A stretch of DNA of 64,000 nucleotides. It comes from Buttiauxella noackiae ATCC 51607 (lineage in GTDB: Bacteria; Pseudomonadota; Gammaproteobacteria; Enterobacterales; Enterobacteriaceae). The position numbers and the translations under genes are program-made. The stretch spans positions 1-64,000 of the forward strand of contig NZ_LXEO01000055.1 of NCBI RefSeq assembly GCF_001654865.1, written 5' to 3'. The notes beneath the pieces are model-generated. The model was not told the DNA's origin and ran no database searches. It was given only the letters and a program-made list of their open reading frames with translations. This document shows positions 26,131 to 36,004 of this stretch, piece by piece. The first letter of the stretch is position 1. Every line of letters begins with the position of its first letter.

Positions 26131-26877
26131 CTACCAGTAGTGTTCGGCTGTCATATGGCCCGGTCGGCGGCGCAAATGTTTGGTCATCTGCCGGGTATCT
26201 TTCAGCAAATGCTGCGTATCACGCACCATTTGCGGGTTACCGCACAACATCACATGGCTGGTCTCAATGTTCATTGGCAGACCTACCGCCGCTTCAAGTT
26301 CCCCGCTTTCGATAAGTGCGGGTACACGTCCGGTTAACGAGCCTGGAAGTGATTCCCGGCTGACCACTGTCTGAATCCGTAATTTCCCTTCATATTGCTG
26401 CTGGAGTTTTTGCATCAATGGCAAATAACTCAAATCCTGTGCATAACGCACGGCATGAAGTAAAACGATATTCTCAAAACGATCCAGGTCTTTGCCTTCC
26501 TGCAAAATCGAAAGATAGGGGCCTAATGCGGTACCTGTCGCCAGCATCCACAACGTCTGGCAATCCGGGATTTCATCCAGCACAAAGAAACCCGCAGCTT
26601 CGCTAACCAACATGATTTCATCGCCGGGTTGCAGAGCATGCAGGCGTGGGCTGAGTTTGCCCTCAGGTACGGTGACCAGATAAAACTCAAGATTAGGATC
26701 GCTCGGCGCATTGACGTAGGAATAGGCGCGCTGCACGCGTTCACCATCGATTTCCATGCCAAGCTTGGTAAATTGCCCGGCGGTGAAAGGAGCGACAGGC
26801 GCATGAACAGTGAGACTAAACAGAGCATCGGTCCAGTTTTCAACCTGAACGACTTTACCTTTGACCCATTCCGCCAT
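26131..26877 (-). CDS. fpr: Ferredoxin/flavodoxin--NADP+ reductase
   Basis: Fpr moves electrons between NADPH and flavodoxin or ferredoxin, supporting radical-SAM and glycyl-radical enzymes and oxidative-stress repair. It is 248 aa from MAEWVKGKVVQVENWTDAL, as in E. coli; the frame is open for 28 further codons upstream without conservation. FAD site: QRAYSYVNAPSDP; NADP site: LWMLATGTALGPYLSIL and VMLCGNPQMV. C-terminal ETRQ-like HLRRRPGHMTAEHYW ends in the conserved aromatic. Confidence 0.97.
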   Translation of the reverse strand: MAEWVKGKVVQVENWTDALFSLTVHAPVAPFTAGQFTKLGMEIDGERVQRAYSYVNAPSDPNLEFYLVTVPEGKLSPRLHALQPGDEIMLVSEAAGFFVLDEIPDCQTLWMLATGTALGPYLSILQEGKDLDRFENIVLLHAVRYAQDLSYLPLMQKLQQQYEGKLRIQTVVSRESLPGSLTGRVPALIESGELEAAVGLPMNIETSHVMLCGNPQMVRDTQHLLKDTRQMTKHLRRRPGHMTAEHYW

Positions 26878-26978
26878 GATGCACGTTCCCCTTTGTTGTG
26901 TTTTCCCTATCTTCACCAGAAAAGTGCGAGATTTCCAGCCGGTTAAAGCTGGAAAGCTCATTCAGACAAACGGCAGTC

Positions 26979-27989
26979 TTACAGAATATGCGTTTGTACG
27001 TCTGGATCTTTGCGGTCGAGATAGTGAATAGATTTGATACGGCGAATGGTGCGCGATTTACCACGAATCAGCAGTGTTTCGGTGGTCGCCATATTCCCTT
27101 TACGGGTAATGCCGTCCAGCAAATCACCTTTTGTAATACCGGTCGCGGAGAAAATCACGTTGTCGTTACGCGCCATATCGTCGAGTTTCAATACCACGCC
27201 CGCTTCAATGCCCATCGCTTTGCAGCGCTCAAGCTCTTTCTCACCCATCAGACGGTTTTCATCGCTATCACCTTTAACGTGGTGACGAGCCAACAAGCGG
27301 CCTTGCATGTCGCCGTCCAACGCGCGAATGACAGCTGCGGAAATCACCCCTTCTGGCGCGCCGCCGATACCGTACATCACATCGACTTCACTATCTGGCA
27401 TACAGGTCAAAATGGATGCCGCAACATCACCATCAGGTATTGCGAAAACGCGTACGCCAAGCTTTTGCAGTTCAGCAATGGTGGCGTCGTGGCGCGGTTT
27501 GGCGAGAATAGTTACGGTTAGTTCACTCAGTGGCTTGTTGAGCGCAACGGCGATGTTATAGAGGTTTTCAGCCAGCGGCAGATTGAGGTCGATAATGCCT
27601 TTCGCGCCAGGGCCAACAATCAGTTTTTCCATGTACATGTCTGGGGCGTTGAGGAAACTACCTTTGTCACCCACCGCCAGTACAGCCAGCGCGTTGGCCT
27701 GACCCATGGCGGTCATCCGTGTGCCTTCAATCGGGTCAACGGCGATATCTACCGCATCCCCCTGGCCAGTCCCGACTTTTTCGCCAATATAGAGCATCGG
27801 CGCTTCGTCGATTTCCCCTTCACCAATCACAATCTGGCCGTCAATATTGACCTGATTAAGCATGATACGCATGGCGTGAACGGCTGCGCCATCCGCCGTA
27901 TTTTTATCGCCACGGCCCAACCATTTATAACCAGCCAGTGCTGCGGCTTCGGTTACGCGGGAAAATTCAATCGCAAGTTCTCGTCTCAT
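26979..27989 (-). CDS. glpX: Fructose-1,6-bisphosphatase class II
   Basis: GlpX dephosphorylates fructose 1,6-bisphosphate in gluconeogenesis; it lies at the end of the glycerol operon. It is 336 aa from MRRELAIEFSRVTEAAALAG, the E. coli length. Metal-binding phosphatase motifs: GEGEIDEAPML, VDPIEGTRMTAMG, GIGGAPEGV. The gap to glpK (145 bp) contains a perfect hairpin at 28090. Confidence 0.97.
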   Translation of the reverse strand: MRRELAIEFSRVTEAAALAGYKWLGRGDKNTADGAAVHAMRIMLNQVNIDGQIVIGEGEIDEAPMLYIGEKVGTGQGDAVDIAVDPIEGTRMTAMGQANALAVLAVGDKGSFLNAPDMYMEKLIVGPGAKGIIDLNLPLAENLYNIAVALNKPLSELTVTILAKPRHDATIAELQKLGVRVFAIPDGDVAASILTCMPDSEVDVMYGIGGAPEGVISAAVIRALDGDMQGRLLARHHVKGDSDENRLMGEKELERCKAMGIEAGVVLKLDDMARNDNVIFSATGITKGDLLDGITRKGNMATTETLLIRGKSRTIRRIKSIHYLDRKDPDVQTHIL

Positions 27990-28089
27990 TGCACACTCAT
28001 TTAGCAAACTCAATTGCGACGCATTTTAGCACAGGTGAGGAATCGTCGGGGGAAGGTGGGATGTTGCTGTGGATTCAGGACTCATCTCA

Positions 28090-28115
28090 ACTCTCTCCCA
28101 GGATAGGGAGAGAGT
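28090..28115. repeat. Perfect 10-bp inverted repeat between glpK and glpX
   Basis: ACTCTCTCCC-AGGATA-GGGAGAGAGT is a perfect 10-bp stem with a 6-base loop. No T-run follows on either strand, so it is not a plain intrinsic terminator. In the minus-strand glpFKX message it could slow exonucleases or lower glpX expression relative to glpFK. It resembles short CTCTCCC/GGGAGAG intergenic repeats common in enterobacteria. Confidence 0.8.
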
Positions 28116-28134
28116 AGGTTGGTGGTGTCAGAAC

Positions 28135-29664
<1,530 letters not shown>

Positions 29665-29670
29665 TCAGTC

Positions 29671-30522
29671 TTACAAAGAAGCATTTTGTTGAGTGGATGC
29701 GCTGGATTTTTCTTCATCTGCAACACAAACATCGCAAGGTAAATGGTGGCCAATCAGCTTGCGGTAACCAAAGGCACCTAACGCCGCACCTACAATCGGG
29801 CCAAATACTGGCACCAGGAAGTAAGGAATATCACGGCCACCGGTAAAGGCGACATCGCCCCAGCCAGCTAACCAGGCGAAAAGTTTCGGGCCAAAGTCAC
29901 GTGCTGGATTCATCGCAAATCCGGTCAATGGCCCCATTGAGGCACCAATTACCGCAATCAGTAAGCCAATCAGCAATGGTGCTAACGGGCCACGTGGGAT
30001 GCCGTTGCCATCGTCAGTCAGCGCCAGAATAACGCCCATCAGAATGGCGGTGATCACCATCTCTACGGCAAACGCCTGTACCAGATTGATGTGTGGGTTA
30101 GGGTAGGTTGAGAAGATACCTGCTAAATCCAAGCTTTCCACACTGCCACGTACCATGTGGTGCGTCTGCTCGTAATCGAGGAATAAATTGTAATACAGGC
30201 CGTAGACCAAAGCTGCGGCACAGAACGCACCTGCAACTTGCGAAAGAATAAACGGCACCACTTTACGTTTATCGAAGCAGGCGAACAGGCAAAGTGCGAT
30301 AGTCACCGCCGGGTTAAGATGCGCACCGGAAACGCCTGCAGTCAGGTAGATAGCCATAGCCACTCCCAAACCCCAGATGATACTGATTTCCCACTGCCCG
30401 AAACTTGCGCCCGCGACTTTTAAGGCGGCGACACATCCGACACCAAAGAAAATCAACAACGCGGTACCCATGAACTCGGCGATGCACTGACCTTTCAAAG
30501 TTGATGGAGCTGTCTGACTCAT
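29671..30522 (-). CDS. glpF: Glycerol facilitator (aquaglyceroporin)
   Basis: GlpF passes glycerol through the inner membrane. It is 283 aa, six transmembrane helices plus two half-helices with the NPA motifs GAHLNPAVT (residues about 66-74) and GFAMNPARDFG (about 200-210). The Asp after the second NPA-Arg marks the glycerol-conducting subgroup. First gene of glpF-glpK-glpX on the minus strand. Confidence 0.98.
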   Translation of the reverse strand: MSQTAPSTLKGQCIAEFMGTALLIFFGVGCVAALKVAGASFGQWEISIIWGLGVAMAIYLTAGVSGAHLNPAVTIALCLFACFDKRKVVPFILSQVAGAFCAAALVYGLYYNLFLDYEQTHHMVRGSVESLDLAGIFSTYPNPHINLVQAFAVEMVITAILMGVILALTDDGNGIPRGPLAPLLIGLLIAVIGASMGPLTGFAMNPARDFGPKLFAWLAGWGDVAFTGGRDIPYFLVPVFGPIVGAALGAFGYRKLIGHHLPCDVCVADEEKSSASTQQNASL

Positions 30523-30965
30523 AGTAGGGTCCTGAAGGCAAAATTAATGATTATTGTTTGTTCGGGCTTCCCTGCCGCGCAGGTGCCATGTAGGCATAGT
30601 GTTAATTTATCGTTAACGAACATAAACGAGAAATATCGAACTTTAAAATTGTGTTGTTCGTCATAAAAATGAGCGATTACGCGCTAAATTGTGCGCATTA
30701 TCACCCAGAAAAGACAACGCAAACGCTCATGGAAGTAATCAATGCGTTAACAAATAGTGATTTTAGCGCTCCAGGTCATTCGGCATATGCTGAAAAACGT
30801 TATGTTATGCAAAGAGCGCTTGAACTCGCTGGACACGGCTACTCACGCTACTTACAATCGAGACACGCTGCGTGGAGCGCATATATTCATAAGGTGTCAT
30901 CGGGAATATCCGGGACGGGGATTTAGAAATCCATCAACGCCTTGCAATTCAGAAGAGGTTCAGAA
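30523..30965. promoter_or_regulatory. glpF-zapB intergenic region with candidate GlpR operators
   Basis: This 443-bp gap separates divergent glpF and zapB. Around 30608-30641 are TATCGTTAACGAACATAAAC and AGAAATATCGAAC, which resemble GlpR operators (TTCG/CGAA-centred, A/T-rich repeats), as expected upstream of glpFK. The segment 30669-30926 on the plus strand is an open frame of doubtful status (listed separately). The last 40 bp hold the zapB leader with AGAGG. Confidence 0.55.
30669..30926 (+). CDS. Candidate small ORF upstream of zapB (doubtful)
   Basis: An 85-codon frame starting MSDYALNCAHYHPEKTTQ and ending SSGISGTGI occupies much of the glpF-zapB gap. A GTG six codons further up is also possible. 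Composition is protein-like (mixed charged and aromatic residues, no low complexity), but I see no ribosome-binding site before either start and recognise no family. It may simply be an open frame in a regulatory region. Confidence 0.2.
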   Translation: MSDYALNCAHYHPEKTTQTLMEVINALTNSDFSAPGHSAYAEKRYVMQRALELAGHGYSRYLQSRHAAWSAYIHKVSSGISGTGI

Positions 30966-31205
30966 ATGTCATTTGAAGTGTTTGAGAAACTGGAAGCAAA
31001 AGTACAGCAGGCGATTGACACCATTACCCTGCTGCAAATGGAAATTGAAGAGCTGAAAGAGACCAACAATAATTTGTCTCAGCAAGTTCAGCAATCTCAG
31101 AACAACCATGAAGAATTAGTGCGCGAAAACAATTCTCTGAAAGAACAACAGCACGTGTGGCAGGATCGTCTGCATGCCTTGCTGGGTAAGATGGAAGAAG
31201 TCTAA
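30966..31205 (+). CDS. zapB: Cell division factor ZapB
   Basis: ZapB is a short, fully coiled-coil protein that links the Z-ring to the chromosome through ZapA and MatP. It is 79 aa from [18 protein letters not shown], two shorter than E. coli; heptads run through the whole chain ([20 protein letters not shown] ... [15 protein letters not shown]). AGAGG precedes the start at good spacing; an upstream in-frame ATG (30942) lacks one. Confidence 0.96.
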   Translation: MSFEVFEKLEAKVQQAIDTITLLQMEIEELKETNNNLSQQVQQSQNNHEELVRENNSLKEQQHVWQDRLHALLGKMEEV

Positions 31206-31330
31206 ATACCCGTCATACTTCGAGCCGCAGGGGCGTTGGCTGCACTCAAAAACCCCAGTCACTTACTCAAGTAAGCTCCTGGGGATTTGCTCCCTTGCCG
31301 CCTAACTGTAACTCGAATTATTTTGGTTAT
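31206..31330. repeat. ERIC repeat downstream of zapB
   Basis: A standard-length (about 125 bp) ERIC element. Left end ATACCCGTCATACTTCGAG, central palindrome CCCCAGTCACTTAC / GTAAGCTCCTGGGG matching the sequences used as ERIC PCR targets, CTTGCCGCC, and a right end CTCGAATTATTTTGGTTA that inverts the left end. It begins directly at the zapB stop codon, so it is transcribed with zapB. Confidence 0.92.
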
Positions 31331-31348
31331 TGTTTTCTTTAGAAGAAG

Positions 31349-31377
31349 AACGGGCGCCCAAGGGCGCCCGTTTTGTT
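31349..31377. terminator. Bidirectional terminator between zapB and rraA
   Basis: AACGGGCGCCC-AA-GGGCGCCCGTT followed by TTGTTATT; an 11-bp GC-rich stem between convergent genes. Confidence 0.92.
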
Positions 31378-31388
31378 ATTCGATTGGG

Positions 31389-31874
31389 TTATTCAATATC
31401 GAGGGGATCTTCGGAAAGGATAATGCCGGTGTTATCTGCATACAGATGGTCGCCGGAGAAGAATGTCACGCCACCAAAGTTAACGCGCACATCACTTTCG
31501 CCAATGCCAACTCCTGCTGAACCTACCGGAATAGCGGCAATTGCCTGAATACCAATATCCAGCTCTTCCAGGTCGTCGACCTGGCGTACTGCACCGTATA
31601 CCACGATGCCTTCCCACTCATTTTGAGTCGCCAGACGGGCAAGTTCTGCATCAATCAAAGCACGGCGAACAGAGCCGCCACCATCGATTACCAGCACTCG
31701 GCCACGGCCATTTTGTTCGAGCAGATCATACAACAATCCGTTGTCCTCGAAACATTTCACCGTGATGATTTGCCCGCCAAAGGACGACCGCCCACCGAAG
31801 TTGGAAAACAGCGGTTCAACGACGTTGACATCTTCCTGATAGATGTCGCAAAGCTCGGAAGTATCATATTTCAT
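31389..31874 (-). CDS. rraA: Regulator of RNase E activity A
   Basis: RraA is a trimeric protein that binds RNase E and inhibits mRNA decay. It is 161 aa from [18 protein letters not shown], near-identical to E. coli. Motifs: [46 protein letters not shown] and [18 protein letters not shown]. An ATG eight codons upstream is not conserved. Follows menA by about 90 bp on the same strand. Confidence 0.97.
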   Translation of the reverse strand: MKYDTSELCDIYQEDVNVVEPLFSNFGGRSSFGGQIITVKCFEDNGLLYDLLEQNGRGRVLVIDGGGSVRRALIDAELARLATQNEWEGIVVYGAVRQVDDLEELDIGIQAIAAIPVGSAGVGIGESDVRVNFGGVTFFSGDHLYADNTGIILSEDPLDIE

Positions 31875-31966
31875 AGGATTAAGATTCTGTTGCTGCACGA
31901 GTTGTCAGTATATCGCTTAATCGTAACTGTTGGCAAAATCATCAATTGTTAATTGATATTTGTCAG

Positions 31967-32896
31967 CTAAAACGACACCGTACTGAGCACAACTCCTACC
32001 GCAAACAACAAGTTAGTGAGTAATGCGGCTTTAACCGTTCGTTCAAGCATTGGGCGCATGGCGACCGGCTCCATCTCACTGAGCACGAAACGCGTCTGTT
32101 TAATCAGTAGCGGTGCTGCGAGCACAAATAGCCATCCCCAGAGGCTTTGCAACCAAACCAGGTTAAATACTGCCAGGCACGCCAGCGCCCCAATCAACAG
32201 GCAAGCATGATAGCGACGGGCAAGCACCGGACCCAGGCGCACAGCCAGTGTGTTCTTACCGTTCTCACGGTCGCTGTCGATATCACGTAAGTTATTGATG
32301 TTCAGCACAGCTGTTGCCAGTAATCCACAAGCCGTCGCGGGTAAAAACACTAACGGGGCCAGAGCATGAGCCTGGAGATACCAGGTGCCAGCCACACTTA
32401 GCCAGCCAAAGAAGACCAGTACTGAAATGTCCCCAAGCCCCATGTAACCATACGGACGGGTTCCGACGGTGTAGGTAATAGCCGCGATGATAGCCAGCAA
32501 ACCGAGGACCAGGAAACCGAGGAAATCTGCCAGCGTACGGCAAGCAACCGCGACCAGCGCCAGACCAGAAACACAGATTAATACTACAGTGATAACCAGC
32601 GCTTTTTTCATCTGCGCCTGGGTAATCACCCCTTTTTGCATTCCGCGCAATGGCCCGATTCTGTCTTCTTTGTCGCTGCCTTTTACCGCATCACCGTAGT
32701 CATTCGCCAGGTTTGAGAGGATTTGCAGCAACCCGGCAGTCAGCAGTGCCAGCAGTGCAATAGCGGGGTTGAACACGCCTTGCCAGAAAGCCAACGCGGA
32801 TCCACAGACGATAGAGGCAAATGCCAGTGGTAATGTGCGTGGGCGCAAGCTTTCAAGCCAGGCTTGAGTCGTGCTTACAGAGTGCGATTCGCTCAT
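31967..32896 (-). CDS. menA: 1,4-dihydroxy-2-naphthoate octaprenyltransferase
   Basis: MenA attaches the octaprenyl chain to 1,4-dihydroxy-2-naphthoate in menaquinone synthesis. It is an integral membrane UbiA-family enzyme of 309 aa from MSESHSVSTTQAWLESL. The two Asp-rich motifs are NLANDYGDAVKGSD (about residues 62-75) and INNLRDIDSDRENGKNT; eight or nine hydrophobic helices follow the family pattern. AGAGAG precedes the start; the frame is open 12 codons further up. Confidence 0.97.
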   Translation of the reverse strand: MSESHSVSTTQAWLESLRPRTLPLAFASIVCGSALAFWQGVFNPAIALLALLTAGLLQILSNLANDYGDAVKGSDKEDRIGPLRGMQKGVITQAQMKKALVITVVLICVSGLALVAVACRTLADFLGFLVLGLLAIIAAITYTVGTRPYGYMGLGDISVLVFFGWLSVAGTWYLQAHALAPLVFLPATACGLLATAVLNINNLRDIDSDRENGKNTLAVRLGPVLARRYHACLLIGALACLAVFNLVWLQSLWGWLFVLAAPLLIKQTRFVLSEMEPVAMRPMLERTVKAALLTNLLFAVGVVLSTVSF

Positions 32897-32919
32897 AGTT
32901 CTCTCTGTTAGATATAAAA

Positions 32920-32945
32920 AAATGGAGGGCATAAGCCCTCCATTT
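32920..32945 (-). terminator. hslVU terminator
   Basis: AAATGGAGGGC-ATAA-GCCCTCCATTT, followed on the minus strand by TTTTATATC; sits between hslU and menA. Confidence 0.88.
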
Positions 32946-32972
32946 CAAATGAAGAAAATACGTTGAGCGGGA

Positions 32973-34307
32973 TTATAGGATAAAACGGCTCAAGTCTTCA
33001 TCTGCTACCAACTCATCCAGATGTTTGCTGACATATTCGCCGTCAATCAGAATGGATTGGCCGTTCATTTCGCTGGCATCGTAAGAGATGTCTTCGACCA
33101 GGCGTTCTAACACAGTGTGCAGACGACGCGCACCGATGTTTTCGGTGGACTCGTTCACTTGCCATGCGGCCTGAGCAATACGGCGAATACCGTCTTCGGT
33201 GAAGTCGATATTCACGCCTTCGGTGCCCAATAGTGCTTTGTACTGCACGGTGATAGAAGCGTTTGGCTCAGTCAGAATGCGCTCGAAATCTTCAACAGTC
33301 AGTGCCTGAAGTTCCACACGAATTGGCAGACGTCCCTGTAATTCTGGGATCAGGTCTGATGGACTTGCGACCTGGAAGGCGCCAGATGCGATAAACAGGA
33401 TGTGGTCAGTTTTGACCATACCGTGTTTAGTCGAAACGGTGCAGCCTTCAACCAGTGGCAGTAAATCACGCTGAACACCTTCGCGGGAAACGTCCGGGCC
33501 GGAACTGTTGCCACCGCGCTTACAGATTTTGTCGATCTCATCGATAAACACGATGCCGTGTTGCTCGACGGCATCAATGGCGTCTTGCTTCAGTTCTTCC
33601 GGATTCACAAGCTTCGCCGCTTCTTCTTCAATCAGAAGTTTCATCGCGTCTTTGATTTTCAGCTTGCGTGGTTTTTGCTTCTGGCCGCCCAGATTCTGGA
33701 ACATAGACTGCAACTGGCTAGTCATCTCTTCCATGCCAGGAGGAGCCATGATTTCAACACCCATCGGTGCCGCAGCCAGGTCGATTTCAATTTCTTTATC
33801 GTCTAACTGCCCTTCGCGTAATTTTTTACGGAAAGACTGACGCGCTGCAGATGGCTCTGGTGCCGTTTCGTTTTGGCCCCAGTTGTTTTTAGCAGGCGGG
33901 ATCAGCACATCAAGAATGCGCTCTTCTGCCATTTCTTCGGCACGGTAGCGGTTTTTCTCGATGGATTGCAGGCGAACCATTTTCATTGCAGAATCAGTCA
34001 GATCGCGGATGATAGAATCCACTTCTTTACCAACATAGCCAACTTCGGTGAATTTGGTCGCTTCAACTTTAATGAAAGGTGCGTTAGCAAGTTTTGCCAG
34101 GCGACGAGCGATTTCGGTTTTACCCACGCCAGTTGGGCCGATCATCAGAATGTTTTTTGGCGTAACTTCATGACGCAGCTCTTCATCAAGCTGCATACGG
34201 CGCCAGCGGTTACGTAGCGCAATCGCCACGGAACGCTTGGCATTGTCCTGGCCAATGATGTGTTTGTTCAGTTCGCTGACAATTTCGCGAGGAGTCATTT
34301 CAGACAT
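32973..34307 (-). CDS. hslU: ATP-dependent protease ATPase subunit HslU
   Basis: HslU is the AAA+ unfoldase of the HslUV protease. It is 444 aa. Walker [17 protein letters not shown] (about residues 56-71), pore loop [10 protein letters not shown], Walker [15 protein letters not shown], sensor RLPIRVEL, and the C-terminal tail DLSRFIL that docks into HslV. It starts 9 bp after hslV. Confidence 0.98.
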   Translation of the reverse strand: MSEMTPREIVSELNKHIIGQDNAKRSVAIALRNRWRRMQLDEELRHEVTPKNILMIGPTGVGKTEIARRLAKLANAPFIKVEATKFTEVGYVGKEVDSIIRDLTDSAMKMVRLQSIEKNRYRAEEMAEERILDVLIPPAKNNWGQNETAPEPSAARQSFRKKLREGQLDDKEIEIDLAAAPMGVEIMAPPGMEEMTSQLQSMFQNLGGQKQKPRKLKIKDAMKLLIEEEAAKLVNPEELKQDAIDAVEQHGIVFIDEIDKICKRGGNSSGPDVSREGVQRDLLPLVEGCTVSTKHGMVKTDHILFIASGAFQVASPSDLIPELQGRLPIRVELQALTVEDFERILTEPNASITVQYKALLGTEGVNIDFTEDGIRRIAQAAWQVNESTENIGARRLHTVLERLVEDISYDASEMNGQSILIDGEYVSKHLDELVADEDLSRFIL

Positions 34308-34316
34308 GGGGATTCC

Positions 34317-34847
34317 TTACGCCTTAGACGCTAATTCTTCAATAGTATGGAAATGGTTGGTGTAGATGCAGATATCACCGGCAATCCCCAGCGATTTCTC
34401 TACGATGTCACGAGCACCCAGTTCGGTATTTTCAAGTAGTGCACGTGCCGCAGCCTGGGCATACGGGCCACCGGAACCAATTGCAATCAGATCATCTTCT
34501 GGCTGAATAACATCACCGTTACCGGTGATGATAAGAGATGCATTTTCATCGGCGACTGCAAGCAACGCTTCGAGTTTGCGCAGCATACGATCGGTACGCC
34601 AGTCTTTTGCCAGTTCAACCGCAGCTTTAACCAGGTGGCCCTGGTGCATTTCTAGCTTGCGCTCAAACAGTTCGAATAGGGTAAAAGCATCCGCAGTGCC
34701 GCCAGCAAAACCGGCAATCACTTTGTCGTTATATAAACGACGTACTTTTTTAACGTTGCCTTTCATTACGGTGTTGCCGAGCGTGGCCTGACCATCACCA
34801 CCGATTACGACATGGCCGTTACGGCGCACACTTACTATTGTTGTCAC
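34317..34847 (-). CDS. hslV: ATP-dependent protease proteolytic subunit HslV
   Basis: HslV is a proteasome-like Ntn hydrolase forming a dodecamer. It is 176 aa; after removal of Met1 the catalytic Thr ([11 protein letters not shown]) is exposed. [11 protein letters not shown], Lys in [11 protein letters not shown] and [17 protein letters not shown] are family motifs. Expression is probably under heat-shock control from the sigma-32-type promoter at 34915. Confidence 0.98.
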   Translation of the reverse strand: MTTIVSVRRNGHVVIGGDGQATLGNTVMKGNVKKVRRLYNDKVIAGFAGGTADAFTLFELFERKLEMHQGHLVKAAVELAKDWRTDRMLRKLEALLAVADENASLIITGNGDVIQPEDDLIAIGSGGPYAQAAARALLENTELGARDIVEKSLGIAGDICIYTNHFHTIEELASKA

Positions 34848-34881
34848 GAGCAGACCCCTTATTGCATCAGCTAAATAAGTA

Positions 34882-34900
34882 CCCCGACATTATATCGGGG
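34882..34900 (-). promoter_or_regulatory. 5'UTR stem-loop of hslVU mRNA
   Basis: CCCCGA-CATTATA-TCGGGG forms a 6-bp GC-rich hairpin between the sigma-32 promoter and the hslV start. A 5'UTR stem-loop that stabilises hslVU mRNA is known from E. coli; this one has the same place and form. Confidence 0.75.
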
Positions 34901-34914
34901 CTGAATGCAATTAT

Positions 34915-34942
34915 AGATGGGGGGGATTTTGGGGGTTTCAAC
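34915..34942 (-). promoter_or_regulatory. Sigma-32 (heat-shock) promoter of hslVU
   Basis: On the minus strand GTTGAAA is followed after 13 bases by CCCCATCT, close to the sigma-32 consensus CTTGAAA and CCCCATNT. The -35 element lies inside the last codons of ftsN, so the promoter overlaps the upstream gene. Confidence 0.85.
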
Positions 34943-35915
34943 CCCCAGTGCCGAGACGAATGCAGTTAGAGTGGCCTGCCATCTTCAACTGGCTAATTGT
35001 ACCGTCAGCTTTCTCTTTGCCCTTGATTGGGCCAATTACGACTCGATTCCAGCCATTATTGGTGGTAATGCGTGAGTCAAAGCCTTCGAAAGCAAGCTGC
35101 GCACGTACCGTTTCCGCCTGTTCGCTGCCCTTAAAGGAGCCGCACTGTACCATCCAGCGTTTCTCATCCTTTGGCTTGTCCTGAGGTGCCGGAGCTTGTT
35201 TCACAACTTCTTCACGGGTAATCGGCGCTGCCGGTTGAGTGGTAGGATTGGCCGCTCGTTGCTGAGTGTGCGGTGGTGTTTGTAGCAGATCTTGATACGG
35301 CTGCTGAGTTGCCGCTGTACGAGGTTGCTGCTGTGCCTGACGGGGCTGCTGCGCTACAGGTTGTGATTGCTGAACAGGCCGTGGTTGTGCTGTAACAGTT
35401 TGAGTATTGAATTGTTGCTGTTGAGCTTGTTGTTGCTGAATGATTTTTTGGCGCTGTAAGGTACTCTGACGCTGTTCGGGCGTCTGTTCGTTCCACGGCA
35501 CTTCATTGAGCTGAGTCGGCTGCTGACGCATATCCGCCTGCATTTGCTCTAACAATTGGCGCTGTTCGCTGGTGAGCTGATCTTTATTCTGCACTTCACC
35601 ACCGGCAGAAGGTTCGGTTGGGGCACGCACCCCCGTCTGGCGATTTTCCAGTTCTTTGATATAACGCCAGCGTTCTTCTGGTTTAGGTGGCAGACCATTT
35701 CCTGTGACTTTGTGTCCAGGCAGGGTTTCGCTTTCATCTTTTTTATGATGAGTAATGAAGTAGAGAGCACCAATAAAGGTCACCAGAACGGCGGCCGCAA
35801 TTGCGACCATTGTCGGCGAGACAGATGGTAGGCTGCGTTGCTTGCTGCGGGTGTTACTTTTCTTACGCCGCGTACCTGCCGATTGCCCGCGGCGTACATA
35901 ATCTCGTTGTGCCAC
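34938..35915 (-). CDS. ftsN: Essential cell division protein FtsN
   Basis: FtsN triggers septal peptidoglycan synthesis by FtsWI. It is 325 aa: a cytoplasmic basic start MAQRDYVRRGQ, a single transmembrane helix (TMVAIAAAVLVTFIGALYFIT, about residues 35-55), a periplasmic linker with the essential EERWRYIKELENR region, a long Gln-rich stretch (about 130-235), and a C-terminal SPOR domain beginning RWMVQCGSFKGSEQAETV. The two SPOR Cys (MVQCGS, HSNCIRL) are kept. The linker differs in length from E. coli (319 aa). Confidence 0.97.
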   Translation of the reverse strand: MAQRDYVRRGQSAGTRRKKSNTRSKQRSLPSVSPTMVAIAAAVLVTFIGALYFITHHKKDESETLPGHKVTGNGLPPKPEERWRYIKELENRQTGVRAPTEPSAGGEVQNKDQLTSEQRQLLEQMQADMRQQPTQLNEVPWNEQTPEQRQSTLQRQKIIQQQQAQQQQFNTQTVTAQPRPVQQSQPVAQQPRQAQQQPRTAATQQPYQDLLQTPPHTQQRAANPTTQPAAPITREEVVKQAPAPQDKPKDEKRWMVQCGSFKGSEQAETVRAQLAFEGFDSRITTNNGWNRVVIGPIKGKEKADGTISQLKMAGHSNCIRLGTGG

Positions 35916-36004
35916 TATTGATTCGCTATATTTTATTCGTTTATCAGCCCGCCATGTTACTTAATGGATATCCCTTTGACCAGAATCCAGTGTCCTAAAG
36001 CGGG

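Noticed and set aside
26898-27521. A 207-codon open frame opposite glpX
   Set aside because: Opposite conserved glpX codons; no recognisable domain and the composition follows the reverse complement of glpX.
35300-35530. Dense CAG/CAA runs suggesting a tandem DNA repeat
   Set aside because: They encode the Gln-rich linker of FtsN, a known low-complexity region; the units are irregular and do not form a true tandem array.
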